Source: Euryarchaeota archaeon UBA605
GTDB lineage: Archaea > Thermoplasmatota > Poseidoniia > Poseidoniales > Thalassarchaeaceae
NCBI GenBank assembly: GCA_002504905.1
Contig: DATY01000001.1
Coordinates: forward strand, 5,530 to 69,529
DNA: 64,000 bases
Direction of reading: 5' to 3'
The notes under the pieces were generated by a model. It did not search any database and had not been told where the DNA came from. It saw only the letters and a program-made list of their open reading frames with translations. Position numbers and translations under genes: made by a program. Positions 53,301 through 62,041 of the stretch are shown piece after piece (within the stretch, counting starts at the first letter, position 1; every line of letters starts with the position of its first letter).

Positions 53301-54417
53301 AATAGATAATCCTTTACCAGTTCCCGAGATAAAATTCAGACAACCAAGTATTAATGGTTCAAGCCTAGATTTTGTACCTACAGATTACTCTCAAATCTCA
53401 TGGCAAATACCTTTCACTGAAGATGGTGGAGGATTTATTGCACCAAATATGCCATTACTATTTGATGGTTCAGATAGTTATGATTCAGACCCAATTTTCC
53501 AAGGAATGACTTCAACAAATCAAGATGACCCTGAATGGAATGGAATTACTAGATGGATTTGGGATTTCGGAGATTCAACTCCTGTTAAAGAGGGATTTGA
53601 GGTATGGCACCATTATCAAATTCCTGGTAAATATGTTGTAAAATTAACAGTTGTTGATGGATTTGAAGCAGGAGAAACTAATACTACATCAATAATTATT
53701 TATGTTTCTAGAACTCCTGAAATAATTACAAATGATCCAACAGGATTGGAATATGTAATTGTAGGAGAGATTGTAAATCTAGATGCGGAAGTAATAGATA
53801 GAGACATTGTCGACGGGATAGATGCATGGTTAGATATTGATATTGAAGAAGATTCAGATGGAGATGGAAATTATGAGAATGATAAAGATAGATACCTATC
53901 CAATGAACCAGAAATAAAATGGGACCTAAATATTGCAAAAGATGGAATAGACAATGATGGAAATACAATGAATGATTTTGTTTGGGGAGAACAAGTATGG
54001 TCATTACCTGAATACCAACCACTGATAATTCTTCTTGAAACATGTGATGGAGTGAATGTTTGTTCGAGTAAACAATTTGAAATTACAGTTCTGGGGATTG
54101 AAGAGGATGATGGTCCATTATCAATTTCTGACCTAACTTGGGAAGATTTTGTTCCAGATGCTGGAAGTGCCGGACTTCTAGCATTGATTGCTACTGTACT
54201 TTTACTTGGCTGGTTAATAATGAGACAGAAAGATGAAGAAGAATTAGACGCAAAGAAAAGTACTGAGATATACGATGTTCAGGAAGTTGAGGCTGAAGGA
54301 GGATTGCCAGGAATGGATCAGCATAACCCACCTCCACAACCAAAATATTTGACAGTTGAGGAACGAAGGAACAAAGAATCAGGATACATACGGCCTATTA
54401 GGACTAGAAGGAAATGA
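50302..54417 (+). CDS. Secreted M30-like zinc metalloprotease with PKD domains
   Basis: A protein of about 1371 residues. A signal helix ends near LALANPN. The catalytic motif HEFQH (codons from 50974) with WVDEGAAD downstream matches the HExxH plus Glu pattern of hyicolysin-type M30 peptidases. Several PKD-like modules follow (ISYYWDLGDN-type WDLGDNTSSG, WNWGDGQIEQG, WIWDFGDSTP), then a membrane helix near the end and an acidic tail. The start is uncertain: TTG 50302 is used here because further-upstream starts would collide with the divergent glutaminyl cyclase gene; GTG 50293 is an alternative. Likely a cell-surface protein digester. Confidence 0.88.
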   Translation: MRLNYKQNNLTTPLFIVGVMIVASLSPLALANPNIEDDTSEFSYGNLDGFDPSIEGKKYMFTNESEPAFSATGHLKKQWIEDGYPNLVLPFSQSYINSKSSTRNCTNAWSQGDTDTVPSANGNVDATVQKISSNAAIFVENGQILSATTLNDIASTFESTIYPTDTTYFGSMPDVDNNCQLEIMILAIDGGGGIGGYFSPGISSQRESVFIDVDDMSWRNTILAHEFQHLLHNARDPFENLWVDEGAADMAAYLCFGVTSTLTGHANEWSQNSNMSVRWWNQRIADYGAGFMFLMYLADKLGGGSAIQSLVADTATGGAGIENLAANPQPGSTSIGTTMSQIYANFSAAVTLDSAQGAFGFSNLDLSEACTAAFICKVQKSGYNDQWTNDWTSNSDSVEGWGMRSYKFAQGSGAPLNLMVSPTQFGFEGIIMSKESATGTWSMDRLRIDPSSGAGTGLVYGFGNITDEVWLITWYESIVDDCDYNYASCGITTGSYPEAAITVQAGLITDPAEVEIVSIENFDRDGDNLDDSSRIDLEVTSNAFFEILEVEVNAYLNNTIQDTLVFDMTAGNSVASEKSIWFTPPETGDWTYGVKITDFTGVMVDQAFALPVNIANMEPVASGSLTTNITQTWLPVAMFGSGYDEWGFSQVNGSFSHNETPIAYYWDLGDNTSSGLKNPVHSYLETGTYTVVLTVKDRGGYFSEPQAWTVIVTDTSVPNPIITVDGIVQDSELTLMTNQRVQFSALSSEDNVPIEEMTFTWNWGDGQIEQGKGLAELGHAWVDGSADGIIYTLTLTIDDGNQFVDYSIFIRVLNRVPQQIFDDTLQTFTLTPIEMPLIFEDQDGFIVEYQWTFEEGVNIEGSGMTLTSDFSVTESLERNPVIGWKEPGMKNVSLEVTDDDGNSSTTTIQILVVNQRPVAVFARPSDGFVDTEYIFESLSFDPDGNSSSLEVIWNISAFDEEIYNVSTVYHTFTSPGLYSISLTVIDERGMESATKSYTIRIDNPLPVPEIKFRQPSINGSSLDFVPTDYSQISWQIPFTEDGGGFIAPNMPLLFDGSDSYDSDPIFQGMTSTNQDDPEWNGITRWIWDFGDSTPVKEGFEVWHHYQIPGKYVVKLTVVDGFEAGETNTTSIIIYVSRTPEIITNDPTGLEYVIVGEIVNLDAEVIDRDIVDGIDAWLDIDIEEDSDGDGNYENDKDRYLSNEPEIKWDLNIAKDGIDNDGNTMNDFVWGEQVWSLPEYQPLIILLETCDGVNVCSSKQFEITVLGIEEDDGPLSISDLTWEDFVPDAGSAGLLALIATVLLLGWLIMRQKDEEELDAKKSTEIYDVQEVEAEGGLPGMDQHNPPPQPKYLTVEERRNKESGYIRPIRTRRK

Positions 54418-54421
54418 TCGT

Positions 54422-55297
54422 GTGGTTTTGAGAAAGAAAATAAGTGCAGTTTTTCTTAACACTTGTTTTCTAATGCCTATGGTTCTAATTACACTTGTCA
54501 TTAGTATTACACCTACAGTTCAAGCAAATAGTGTATGTGATGTTCCAGCTAGTAACAATTGGAACGTAGATACTAGAGTCAACCATCATTATCTTAACCC
54601 CACGAATTCTTGGATTCCAGGATTTGAACTTGATGATGAAAATGAGGAAATATTTCAGCAGATTTCAGAAGATTTTAGTATGGAACTAAGGGTAAATAAT
54701 GATTCTGCAACTGCGGTTAGTATGGCTCTATCTCCCGGTAAATCATACACTTTCTGTTACACTTATTCGGCGGATTCAGATACACCACCAACTAACGGAG
54801 TAAAGGCAGATGTGTACTTAATGAGTGAGGGGAATTGGGATTTTTATGGCATTAATTATGATATCAGGACTGAAAATTGGTTAGAAGAAATTGGCTTTTT
54901 ACCCGTTGAATATAGAGATACCGTTACTTGGATGCCATTTAGAGATGTACATTCATATGAAAAAACAACATCAGATTACTTTTCAATAGCAGTAGATACA
55001 GAATTTACAACATCTTTTTGGGGAGGTGATGAATTGATAAAATATTATTTGGTTTTTGACAATTGGGACAACAATAGGAACACTGATCAAGTAGCTGCAG
55101 GAGGTGAATTGAATATTGAACTATTAGTCGATGTGGAAGATAGGTTAGTTCTACCAAAATTTACGGCATACATGCTATTAGCAATCTTACCTTTATCTTG
55201 CCTCATTGCCCCTTTAGTAATTAACAGCAAATACCATTCATATGGTCTTAGCGGAGAAGAAATTGAAGAAGTTGAAATTCCTATTCTGGAAAATTAA
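54422..55297 (+). CDS. Exported membrane-anchored protein of unknown function
   Basis: A protein of about 291 residues. An N-terminal signal helix (MVLITLVISITP) is followed by a beta-rich exported region (about 30-250) with one Cys pair and acidic patches, then a C-terminal helix (LLAILPLSCLIAPLVI) and a short acidic tail. No family recognised. GTG 54422 is closest to the M30 gene stop, five bases away; TTG 54428 is an alternative. It probably belongs to the same unit as the protease. The 3' end shares TTAA with the convergent aroD stop. Confidence 0.6.
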   Translation: MVLRKKISAVFLNTCFLMPMVLITLVISITPTVQANSVCDVPASNNWNVDTRVNHHYLNPTNSWIPGFELDDENEEIFQQISEDFSMELRVNNDSATAVSMALSPGKSYTFCYTYSADSDTPPTNGVKADVYLMSEGNWDFYGINYDIRTENWLEEIGFLPVEYRDTVTWMPFRDVHSYEKTTSDYFSIAVDTEFTTSFWGGDELIKYYLVFDNWDNNRNTDQVAAGGELNIELLVDVEDRLVLPKFTAYMLLAILPLSCLIAPLVINSKYHSYGLSGEEIEEVEIPILEN

Positions 55298-56100
55298 TTG
55301 TACTCTAGTAAATTCCAGGCTGTCTTTAAGTCACTGGTATTTATCCTACCTTGTTGGGCTAGATACCAACCATTTTCCATCGTTGTATAGACTAGACTTT
55401 GATTTAGTATAGGAGCATGAATTCTTGTCCAGTCTCCTCCTGCTCCAAGACCCATTATTGATAGTTTATTCCCTGAATCTCTAGTTCTCCATGCAACGTC
55501 GAATAGTTTCAAAGCATCTTTTTTACCTGAGGTATTGAAAACTATCTTTATTATATTTCCTGAATCTGAAATCTCATCTATCTCGTCTATTATTTCATCG
55601 GGAGAACCCGGGGGCTGATCGTAATGACTAGATGAGATAATCTTTGTACTATCACCTGCAAGTTTTACTAATTTTTTCCTTTCTTTTGGATTTATATTAG
55701 TTTCAAGATCAATCCAACTTACTCCACTCTTAATCGCCTTTGTTAATACCTCTATTCTCTCCTTTTCTGACCCAGGAAAGTATCCGCCCTGGCTCTCGGG
55801 TCTACAGGTCAATATTACAGGCAATTCAATCCCAGTTCTAAATGAAATTAGTGAAGATTCTAAATCTACAGAATCTATATTTTGAGGAATAAATTGAGGA
55901 GGTTTGTAAACAGATTTACGATTTTCATCAGATTCTGATTTTTCAACTTCATTAGGGTCGATTTTTTGTTCAACAACCCATAGTTTATCCAAACGGACTT
56001 CTACAATATCTGCACCTACGGCGGTAGCTCTCGCTGCGTCTTTGACCATCTCATCAACAGTACAACCTGTTAAAGTAACGCATATCAAAGGCAATCCCAT
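55294..56100 (-). CDS. aroD: 3-dehydroquinate dehydratase, type I
   Basis: Third step of the shikimate pathway, forming 3-dehydroshikimate by a Schiff-base mechanism. The catalytic His is in ISSSHYD and the Lys in IIKIVFN; the N-terminal ADIVEVRLDKL strand and the RPESQGGYF loop are typical of type I. Length (268) is slightly above usual because of an acidic insertion near residues 48-75. aroA is about six kilobases away on the other strand and not co-transcribed. Confidence 0.9.
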   Translation of the reverse strand: MGLPLICVTLTGCTVDEMVKDAARATAVGADIVEVRLDKLWVVEQKIDPNEVEKSESDENRKSVYKPPQFIPQNIDSVDLESSLISFRTGIELPVILTCRPESQGGYFPGSEKERIEVLTKAIKSGVSWIDLETNINPKERKKLVKLAGDSTKIISSSHYDQPPGSPDEIIDEIDEISDSGNIIKIVFNTSGKKDALKLFDVAWRTRDSGNKLSIMGLGAGGDWTRIHAPILNQSLVYTTMENGWYLAQQGRINTSDLKTAWNLLEYN

Positions 56101-56240
56101 TGATACTGCGAGAAATGAAGACCGTTTAATCGTGCCGAGGGTTTTCTCAGAGAAAATATTCTAGAATGTCATATTTTAGCCTTGTTTAGGCATATTTTCT
56201 GAAAGATATCGAAAGCATTCAATAACCCCCTGACACCCCA

Positions 56241-56248
56241 ATTATACA
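56241..56248 (+). promoter_or_regulatory. Probable TATA element of gyrBA
   Basis: ATTATACA lies 27 bases before the palindrome centre at 56268. The same octamer and spacing appear at the subtilase promoter. Confidence 0.45.
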
Positions 56249-56255
56249 GTTAAAT

Positions 56256-56280
56256 TGAGGGTTCCTTTAGGGAACCCTCA
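56256..56280 (+). promoter_or_regulatory. Perfect inverted repeat in the gyrB leader
   Basis: GAGGGTTCC (56257-56265), loop TTTAG, and GGAACCCTC (56271-56279) form a nine-base-pair perfect repeat, ten with the flanking T and A. It ends nine bases before ATG 56289. It is either an operator on the start point or, if transcribed, a hairpin controlling gyrase translation. The absence of a U-tract argues against a terminator. Confidence 0.6.
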
Positions 56281-56288
56281 GAAATAGG

Positions 56289-58262
56289 ATGATGAATGAG
56301 ATGACAGAAGATTATGGCGCCGAAAGTATCCAAGTTTTAGAGGGGCTTGAAGCCGTTAGAAAAAGACCTGGGATGTACTTAGGAGACCCGCATGATGGCA
56401 GTGCTTTGCATCACTGTATTTGGGAAGTTGTGGATAATTCAGTCGACGAACATTTGGCAGGACATACATCATTAATTGAAGTGAATTTACATCCAGATGG
56501 TTCTCTCTCAGTTCGAGATTATGGTAGAGGGATACCTGTCGGCATACATGAAGAATATGGGATATCAGCAGCAGAGGTAATAATGACTAAACTTCATGCA
56601 GGAGGTAAATTTGACAATAGTTCTTACAAAGTTTCAGGAGGGCTTCATGGAGTTGGGGTATCTGCAGTAAACGCGGTTTCTGAATGGATGGAGATGACAA
56701 TTCATAGAGAAGGGACAATTTACCATCAGAGATACGAAGCAGGAGTTCCTGTCAAGCCTGTAGAAGAAATTGGAAATTGCTCAGATACGGGTACATTAAT
56801 CAAATTTAAACCTGATTTGAGTATATTCACTGAAATTACTGATTTTGAATTTAATCAAATCGATACTAGATTGAAAGAAACTTCTTTTCTAAATGCTGGC
56901 TTAGAGATTGTGATCACTGATGAAAGAGATGAAGAGAATAATGTGAGTAAACATCATTATGAGGGCGGATTAGCAGAGTTTGTATCTCAAATTAATTCGA
57001 ATCGCGAGGTAATGCATCAGGAAGTAATCCAAATAAATGGTGAAAAAGATACTGAAAAGGGACCTGTTACAATAGAGTTAGCCCTACAATGGTCTGATGC
57101 TTTCAGTGAGACCATTTTCTGCTATACAAATATAATTCGGAATAAAGATGGAGGAACGCATATGACAGGGTTAAGAGGAGCTTTGACAAAGTCCGTCAAC
57201 AATTATGCAAAGAAGAAAAAACTACTCAAAGGAAATTCTCTTTCAGGAGATGATGTTAGAGAAGGTTTGTCAGCAATTGTTAGTGTGAAACATCCTGATC
57301 CATCATTCTCTTCCCAAACTAAAGATAAATTAGTTAGTAGTGAAGTAACAAGTATTGTTGAGACTGTCGTTTATGAAAAACTAGGGGAGTTTTTCGAAGA
57401 AAACCCCAGTGTTGGTAAATTGATAGTAGATAAAGCACTTTTAGCATCTAAGGCAAGAGAAGCCGCTAGAAAAGCTAGAGATTTGACTCGTCGTAAAGGA
57501 GTATTAGAAGGAGGTGGTTTACCTGGAAAATTGGCTGATTGTCAATCAAGGGATCCTTCTGAATGTGAAGTCTACCTTGTTGAAGGAGATTCTGCGGGCG
57601 GCTCAGCGAAAACTGGTAGAGATAGAAGAATCCAAGCGATTCTACCCCTGAGAGGTAAAATTCTAAATGTTGAAAGACAACGTAGAAATTTAGTTAAGGT
57701 ATTCCAAAATAATGAGATTCAAACTATGATTAGGGCTCTTGGTGCAGGAGTAGGAAATCCTTCAGAAGAAGGTTCTCCAGAAGAAGGTGAATTTGATTCT
57801 ACTAAATTGAGATATTCTAAAATAATTATTATGACTGATGCGGACATAGATGGAGCCCACATTCGAACTCTGATGTTAACATTTTTATGGCGTTTTATGC
57901 GTCCTGCTATTTCAGAAGGGCATGTCTATATTGCTCAGCCACCTCTGTACCAACTTACTAAAGGAAGAATAAGTAAATACGCATATTCAGATGAAGAAAG
58001 AGATGAAATCATAGAACAACTCAGAGGAGATAATCCGAATGCTAAGATTGGAGTGCAAAGATACAAAGGTCTGGGTGAGATGAATCCTGAACAATTATGG
58101 GAAACTACAATGAATCCTGAAACTAGAACAATGTTGAAAGTTACTATTCAAGATGCAGAAGAATCTGATAGAATGTTTGAGATATTGATGGGAGAAGATG
58201 TTCCAGATAGAAGAGCATTTATTGAAAAGCATGCAAAGGAGGTGACAAATCTTGACATCTGA
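56289..58262 (+). CDS. gyrB: DNA gyrase subunit B
   Basis: ATPase subunit of bacterial-type gyrase, which introduces negative supercoils. The GHKL ATPase domain includes EVVDNSVDEHLAG and GGLHGVGVSAVNAVS; the Toprim domain has EGDSAGGSA, TDADIDGAHIRT and the C-terminal QRYKGLGEM. No large insertion of the E. coli type is seen. The 657 residues fit the short GyrB class. GyrB/GyrA are bacterial in origin and known from marine Thermoplasmatota. Its 3' end overlaps gyrA by eleven bases. ATG 56289 is the first of several possible starts. Confidence 0.97.
   Translation: MMNEMTEDYGAESIQVLEGLEAVRKRPGMYLGDPHDGSALHHCIWEVVDNSVDEHLAGHTSLIEVNLHPDGSLSVRDYGRGIPVGIHEEYGISAAEVIMTKLHAGGKFDNSSYKVSGGLHGVGVSAVNAVSEWMEMTIHREGTIYHQRYEAGVPVKPVEEIGNCSDTGTLIKFKPDLSIFTEITDFEFNQIDTRLKETSFLNAGLEIVITDERDEENNVSKHHYEGGLAEFVSQINSNREVMHQEVIQINGEKDTEKGPVTIELALQWSDAFSETIFCYTNIIRNKDGGTHMTGLRGALTKSVNNYAKKKKLLKGNSLSGDDVREGLSAIVSVKHPDPSFSSQTKDKLVSSEVTSIVETVVYEKLGEFFEENPSVGKLIVDKALLASKAREAARKARDLTRRKGVLEGGGLPGKLADCQSRDPSECEVYLVEGDSAGGSAKTGRDRRIQAILPLRGKILNVERQRRNLVKVFQNNEIQTMIRALGAGVGNPSEEGSPEEGEFDSTKLRYSKIIIMTDADIDGAHIRTLMLTFLWRFMRPAISEGHVYIAQPPLYQLTKGRISKYAYSDEERDEIIEQLRGDNPNAKIGVQRYKGLGEMNPEQLWETTMNPETRTMLKVTIQDAEESDRMFEILMGEDVPDRRAFIEKHAKEVTNLDI
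58235..58245 (+). promoter_or_regulatory. Strong Shine-Dalgarno site that sets the gyrA TTG start
   Basis: AAAGGAGGTGA lies inside the gyrB 3' end, six bases before TTG 58252. This is a near-perfect match to anti-SD and fixes the start. Confidence 0.75.
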
Positions 58263-60978
58263 AGATGAAAAAATTAATACCAAAAATAATGAAAACATCC
58301 TTAACCACCCATTGGATAAAGAGATGAAAACTTCGTACATTAATTATGCAATGTCAGTAATAATTGGTAGAGCATTACCAGATGCTAGAGATGGACTAAA
58401 ACCAGTGCACAGAAGAGTATTATATGGCATGTACGAAGGCGGCCATACGTCAGATAAAAAATTCAGTAAGTCCGCAAGATCTGTTGGAGAAGTAATGGGT
58501 AAATATCATCCACATGGAGATCAATCAATTTATGACACCATGGTTAGAATGGCTCAAGACTTTTCACTTAGATATCCATTAGTTGATGGGCAAGGAAATT
58601 TTGGGTCCATTGATGGAGATCCGCCTGCTGCTATGCGTTATACTGAAAGTAGGTTAGACCGGATTTCGAAACATATGTTAGAAGATATTGAAAAGAAGAC
58701 TGTAGATTTCGAACCAAACTTCGATGATTCAGAATATGAACCTGCAGTTCTTCCATCAAGATTACCAAATTTACTACTAAATGGAAGTGATGGGATTGCA
58801 GTTGGAATGGCTACACGGATTCCACCCCATAATCTAACTGAAGTGGCAGGTGCGATCAATCACCATGTTAATCAAATCATTGAACAAGGAGTGGAGAAAT
58901 TAGAGGTTCCAAATATTTCAATTGATGAATATATGGCACATGTGAAAGGCCCTGACTTCCCTACAGGTGCAGGAATACACGGAATTGATGGTATTTATGA
59001 TATGTATAAAACTGGTAAGGGAAGATTCCATGTAAGGTCTAAGTGTGAGGTTTTGGATGATTCTAAAGGAAAGAGAATTATTATTCATGAAATACCATAT
59101 CAGGTAAAGAAAGCAGATATGCTCGTACATATTGCAGAATTAGTTACTAAAGGCACAGTAATCGGAATAAGGGATATTAGAGATGAATCTTCCAAAGAAG
59201 GAATCAGAGTTTTAATCGAAGTGAAAAATAATGCTGACCCACACGCAGTACTAAATCAATTATTCAAATCAAGTCGTTTACAAGAATCATATTCTGCAAA
59301 TATGATGGGGATTTTAGACGGCAGGCCAGTTTTATTAACACTACCAGTAATGCTACACACCCACGTAGAACACAGAGAGTCAGTAATAGAAAGAAGAGCA
59401 AAGTTTGACTTGGAAAAGGCCGAATCTAGAGCTCATATCTTAGAAGGTTTAGTTAAAGCACAAGAAAGAATTGACGATATAATCGCTGTTGGAAAAGCGA
59501 GCGATAGTAGGGAACAATTTGAACTTGTTTTGAAAGGTGATGAAAATATTATTAAAAATATTAAATCATTTAATTTCACAGCAGCTCAGGCTAAAGCAAT
59601 TGCAGAAAGAAGATTGTATCAACTCAGTAAATTAGATGTCAATAAAGTAAAGAATGAATTTGAAGAATTACAATTAAAAATTACAGATTTAAGAGAAATT
59701 ATTGATTCAAGGTTGAGAAGATTAACAATTTTACTGGAAGAATTAGAGGAAATGGTAGAAAAACATGGAGATGAAAGACGTTCATTCATTGATCCTATGC
59801 CACTTTCAATGGATAGAGAGGATTTAATCGAAGAAAGGGCAATTGCAATCACATTATCAGAGGACAATTATATCAGACATTTACCAGTAGAGAGTTTTAG
59901 AGTACAGAATAGAGGAGGAAAAGGCCTGAGAGGTGTTACAACTAAGGATGAGGATACTCCTCAGTTAATCGTCACATGTTTTAGTAAAGATAGGTTACTA
60001 ATATTCACTGATCAGGGCAGAGTTTATGGATTAAAAGCTTGGGAAACACCTCAAGGAAGTAGACTTTCAAGAGGAGGACATATTAGGAATGTCCTGGGTA
60101 GTTTAAGAGAGGATGAGAATATAATTTCATTACTACCCATTTCGAAAGATTTGCTGGAAGGGCCAGAGGGTAATTATCTGATTTTTGCTACTAAGAATGG
60201 AAGAATAAAACGTAGCAATCTTTCAGAGTATGTTAAGATAAATAAAAATGGAAAATATGCGATAAAATTCGCTCATGGAGATAATGACAGCCTTATCTCA
60301 GTACGTGCTTCGAAAGATAGTGATCACGTAGTGTTGGTATCTGCCAATGGATATGCTTGCAGATTTATGCCTTCAGAAATAAAAACTAGAGAAGATCCGA
60401 ATACTGGCGAAATAATCTCAACACACACTGTTAGAGTTCAAGGCAGAGTAAGCCAAGGCGTTAGTGGGATGAAATTAAGTAAAGATGACAGAGTAATTGG
60501 GATGATAGTGTCAGATAATTTTGAAAACAATGTACTAACAATTTCTAAGTTTGGGATGGCGAAGAGAACAAGATTAGGGTCAGGTCAAATGATTAACCAA
60601 TATGATGAAAATCATCAAAAGATTGTTGATGAAAATGGAGATGAGGTCTTTGAAAGAGATGGTTATAGAAAAACCAATAGGGGGACAAAAGGTGTTAGAA
60701 CTATGTCTTTAAATGAAGATGATGAGATTATCAGTGTAAGACAGATTCCTGACTTATCAGACCAATTATTCATGCTCACCAAATCTGGAATGATGATTAG
60801 ATTGGCTGCTAATCAAACAAAAGAAACAATGGGTAAAGTAGCTAAAGGAACTCGTATAATGGAATTAAGGAATAGAGAAAAAACAGGTTATGATGATGAG
60901 ATTATATTCGTAGCCCGTCTACCTAGTGAACTTATTGAAGAAAATATTGATGATGGAACATTGAATGAAGAAGAATGA
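58252..60978 (+). CDS. gyrA: DNA gyrase subunit A
   Basis: Breaks and rejoins DNA. The catalytic tyrosine is Tyr130 in AAMRYTESR; the winged-helix region reads KYHPHGDQSIYDTMVRM. The C-terminal domain carries a GyrA-box-like QNRGGKGLRG, which marks gyrase rather than topoisomerase IV. At the position of E. coli Ser83, the residue is Gln (GDQS instead of GDSA). The C-terminus is acidic. The 908 residues match family length. TTG 58252 is the start, decided by the Shine-Dalgarno site. The tRNA gene follows 46 bases after the stop. Confidence 0.97.
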   Translation: MTSEDEKINTKNNENILNHPLDKEMKTSYINYAMSVIIGRALPDARDGLKPVHRRVLYGMYEGGHTSDKKFSKSARSVGEVMGKYHPHGDQSIYDTMVRMAQDFSLRYPLVDGQGNFGSIDGDPPAAMRYTESRLDRISKHMLEDIEKKTVDFEPNFDDSEYEPAVLPSRLPNLLLNGSDGIAVGMATRIPPHNLTEVAGAINHHVNQIIEQGVEKLEVPNISIDEYMAHVKGPDFPTGAGIHGIDGIYDMYKTGKGRFHVRSKCEVLDDSKGKRIIIHEIPYQVKKADMLVHIAELVTKGTVIGIRDIRDESSKEGIRVLIEVKNNADPHAVLNQLFKSSRLQESYSANMMGILDGRPVLLTLPVMLHTHVEHRESVIERRAKFDLEKAESRAHILEGLVKAQERIDDIIAVGKASDSREQFELVLKGDENIIKNIKSFNFTAAQAKAIAERRLYQLSKLDVNKVKNEFEELQLKITDLREIIDSRLRRLTILLEELEEMVEKHGDERRSFIDPMPLSMDREDLIEERAIAITLSEDNYIRHLPVESFRVQNRGGKGLRGVTTKDEDTPQLIVTCFSKDRLLIFTDQGRVYGLKAWETPQGSRLSRGGHIRNVLGSLREDENIISLLPISKDLLEGPEGNYLIFATKNGRIKRSNLSEYVKINKNGKYAIKFAHGDNDSLISVRASKDSDHVVLVSANGYACRFMPSEIKTREDPNTGEIISTHTVRVQGRVSQGVSGMKLSKDDRVIGMIVSDNFENNVLTISKFGMAKRTRLGSGQMINQYDENHQKIVDENGDEVFERDGYRKTNRGTKGVRTMSLNEDDEIISVRQIPDLSDQLFMLTKSGMMIRLAANQTKETMGKVAKGTRIMELRNREKTGYDDEIIFVARLPSELIEENIDDGTLNEEE

Positions 60979-61024
60979 GATAGACCGTTCCGCTTAAGCC
61001 ATAATCAAAACTCGGAAGGACACT

Positions 61025-61108
61025 GCGGCAGTCGCATAGCCTGGCCATTGCGCTGGATTGCTAATCCAGTGGTGTTTCACCTCGGGAGTTCGAATCTCCC
61101 CTGCCGCG
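61025..61108 (+). tRNA. tRNA-Ser (GCT anticodon)
   Basis: Acceptor arms GCGGCAG and CTGCCGC pair perfectly. The anticodon stem CTGGA/TCCAG surrounds loop TTGCTAA with anticodon GCT at 61060-61062, reading AGC and AGU. A long variable arm (TGGTGTTTCACCTC) makes it class II. The T arm is GGGAG-TTCGAAT-CTCCC. Discriminator G61108 is followed by encoded CCA (61109-61111). No intron. Confidence 0.95.
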
Positions 61109-61159
61109 CCATTATTAGAGGATAGGAGGTTTCTTGTTAACATCATACCCAGCAGGGCT

Positions 61160-62005
61160 ATGAATTACCTGACAGCAGCGGTATTATCTCTGCTGATTAC
61201 AGTAATTATTCTGACTTTTTGGATTTGGTCTAGAATTAGACATCTGACTCCATCTAATGATCTTTCTTGGGTAAACGAAAATAAATTTACGGCTTATGCA
61301 GAAATTGATGGAGATGATGTTTTACTAAAAAATGTAAGAGATTTTAATTGGAGGACTACCAGAGACTATGATGAACGTTGGATTGAAAAAAGGTTTAAGA
61401 TTTCTGAATGTACTAAAATTTGGTTAGTATTGGAATATTTCTATCCTACTAGAAGACCGGTCGCACATACTTTGCTGAGTTTCGAATTTGAAAATGGAGA
61501 AAGAATATCATGCTCAATAGAAGTACGAAGAGAACCGGGAGAAAAATTTAGCCCTATAAAAGGTCTTTTAAGAGAATTTGAAATAATGTATGTCTGGGCT
61601 ACTGAAGAAGATGTAATCGGTGTTAGAAGTAGGTGCAGGAAATCAGAAACACATCTTTTTGAAGCAGTAATCTTAGGTGAAGGAAATCAATGTAGGATGT
61701 TGGAATCTTATCTAAGAAGGACCAATGGATTACATGAGAAACCAGAATTCTATAACAGCATTTTCAACAATTGTACCACAAATATTGCATCACATGTAAA
61801 TGACGTTTATCCCGGAAGAGTACCACGCGCCATTGGAGTAATACTACCTGGTTTAAGTCCAAGATTACTCAGTAGAAATAATTTGGTAAAATTAAGAGGC
61901 GGCAGTATTAAAGAAGAAATGAAAATCAATCAAATTGAAGAAAGAGCCAGGTCTTGGGATGAAATTAGTGACTTTGGAGAAACAATAAGAAATGTGGAGT
62001 CATGA
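61160..62005 (+). CDS. DUF4105-family membrane-anchored protein
   Basis: A protein of about 281 residues. An N-terminal helix (residues 5-24) anchors it; the exported part carries FYNSIFNNCTTNIASHV, the signature of DUF4105, the domain of the Lnb lipoprotein N-acyltransferase. The active-site Cys of that family lies in this NNCTTNI motif. In an archaeon, no triacylated bacterial-type lipoprotein is expected, so the role is unclear. ATG 61160 is chosen because earlier starts would run through the tRNA gene. AroA begins 36 bases downstream. Confidence 0.8.
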   Translation: MNYLTAAVLSLLITVIILTFWIWSRIRHLTPSNDLSWVNENKFTAYAEIDGDDVLLKNVRDFNWRTTRDYDERWIEKRFKISECTKIWLVLEYFYPTRRPVAHTLLSFEFENGERISCSIEVRREPGEKFSPIKGLLREFEIMYVWATEEDVIGVRSRCRKSETHLFEAVILGEGNQCRMLESYLRRTNGLHEKPEFYNSIFNNCTTNIASHVNDVYPGRVPRAIGVILPGLSPRLLSRNNLVKLRGGSIKEEMKINQIEERARSWDEISDFGETIRNVES

Positions 62006-62041
62006 CAAAAGTATTCAACAACTACCCAACTATCGAAGAAT

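Noticed and set aside
56256..56280. Intrinsic terminator of an upstream plus-strand gene
   Set aside because: No U-tract follows, and the upstream gene (aroD) is on the other strand.
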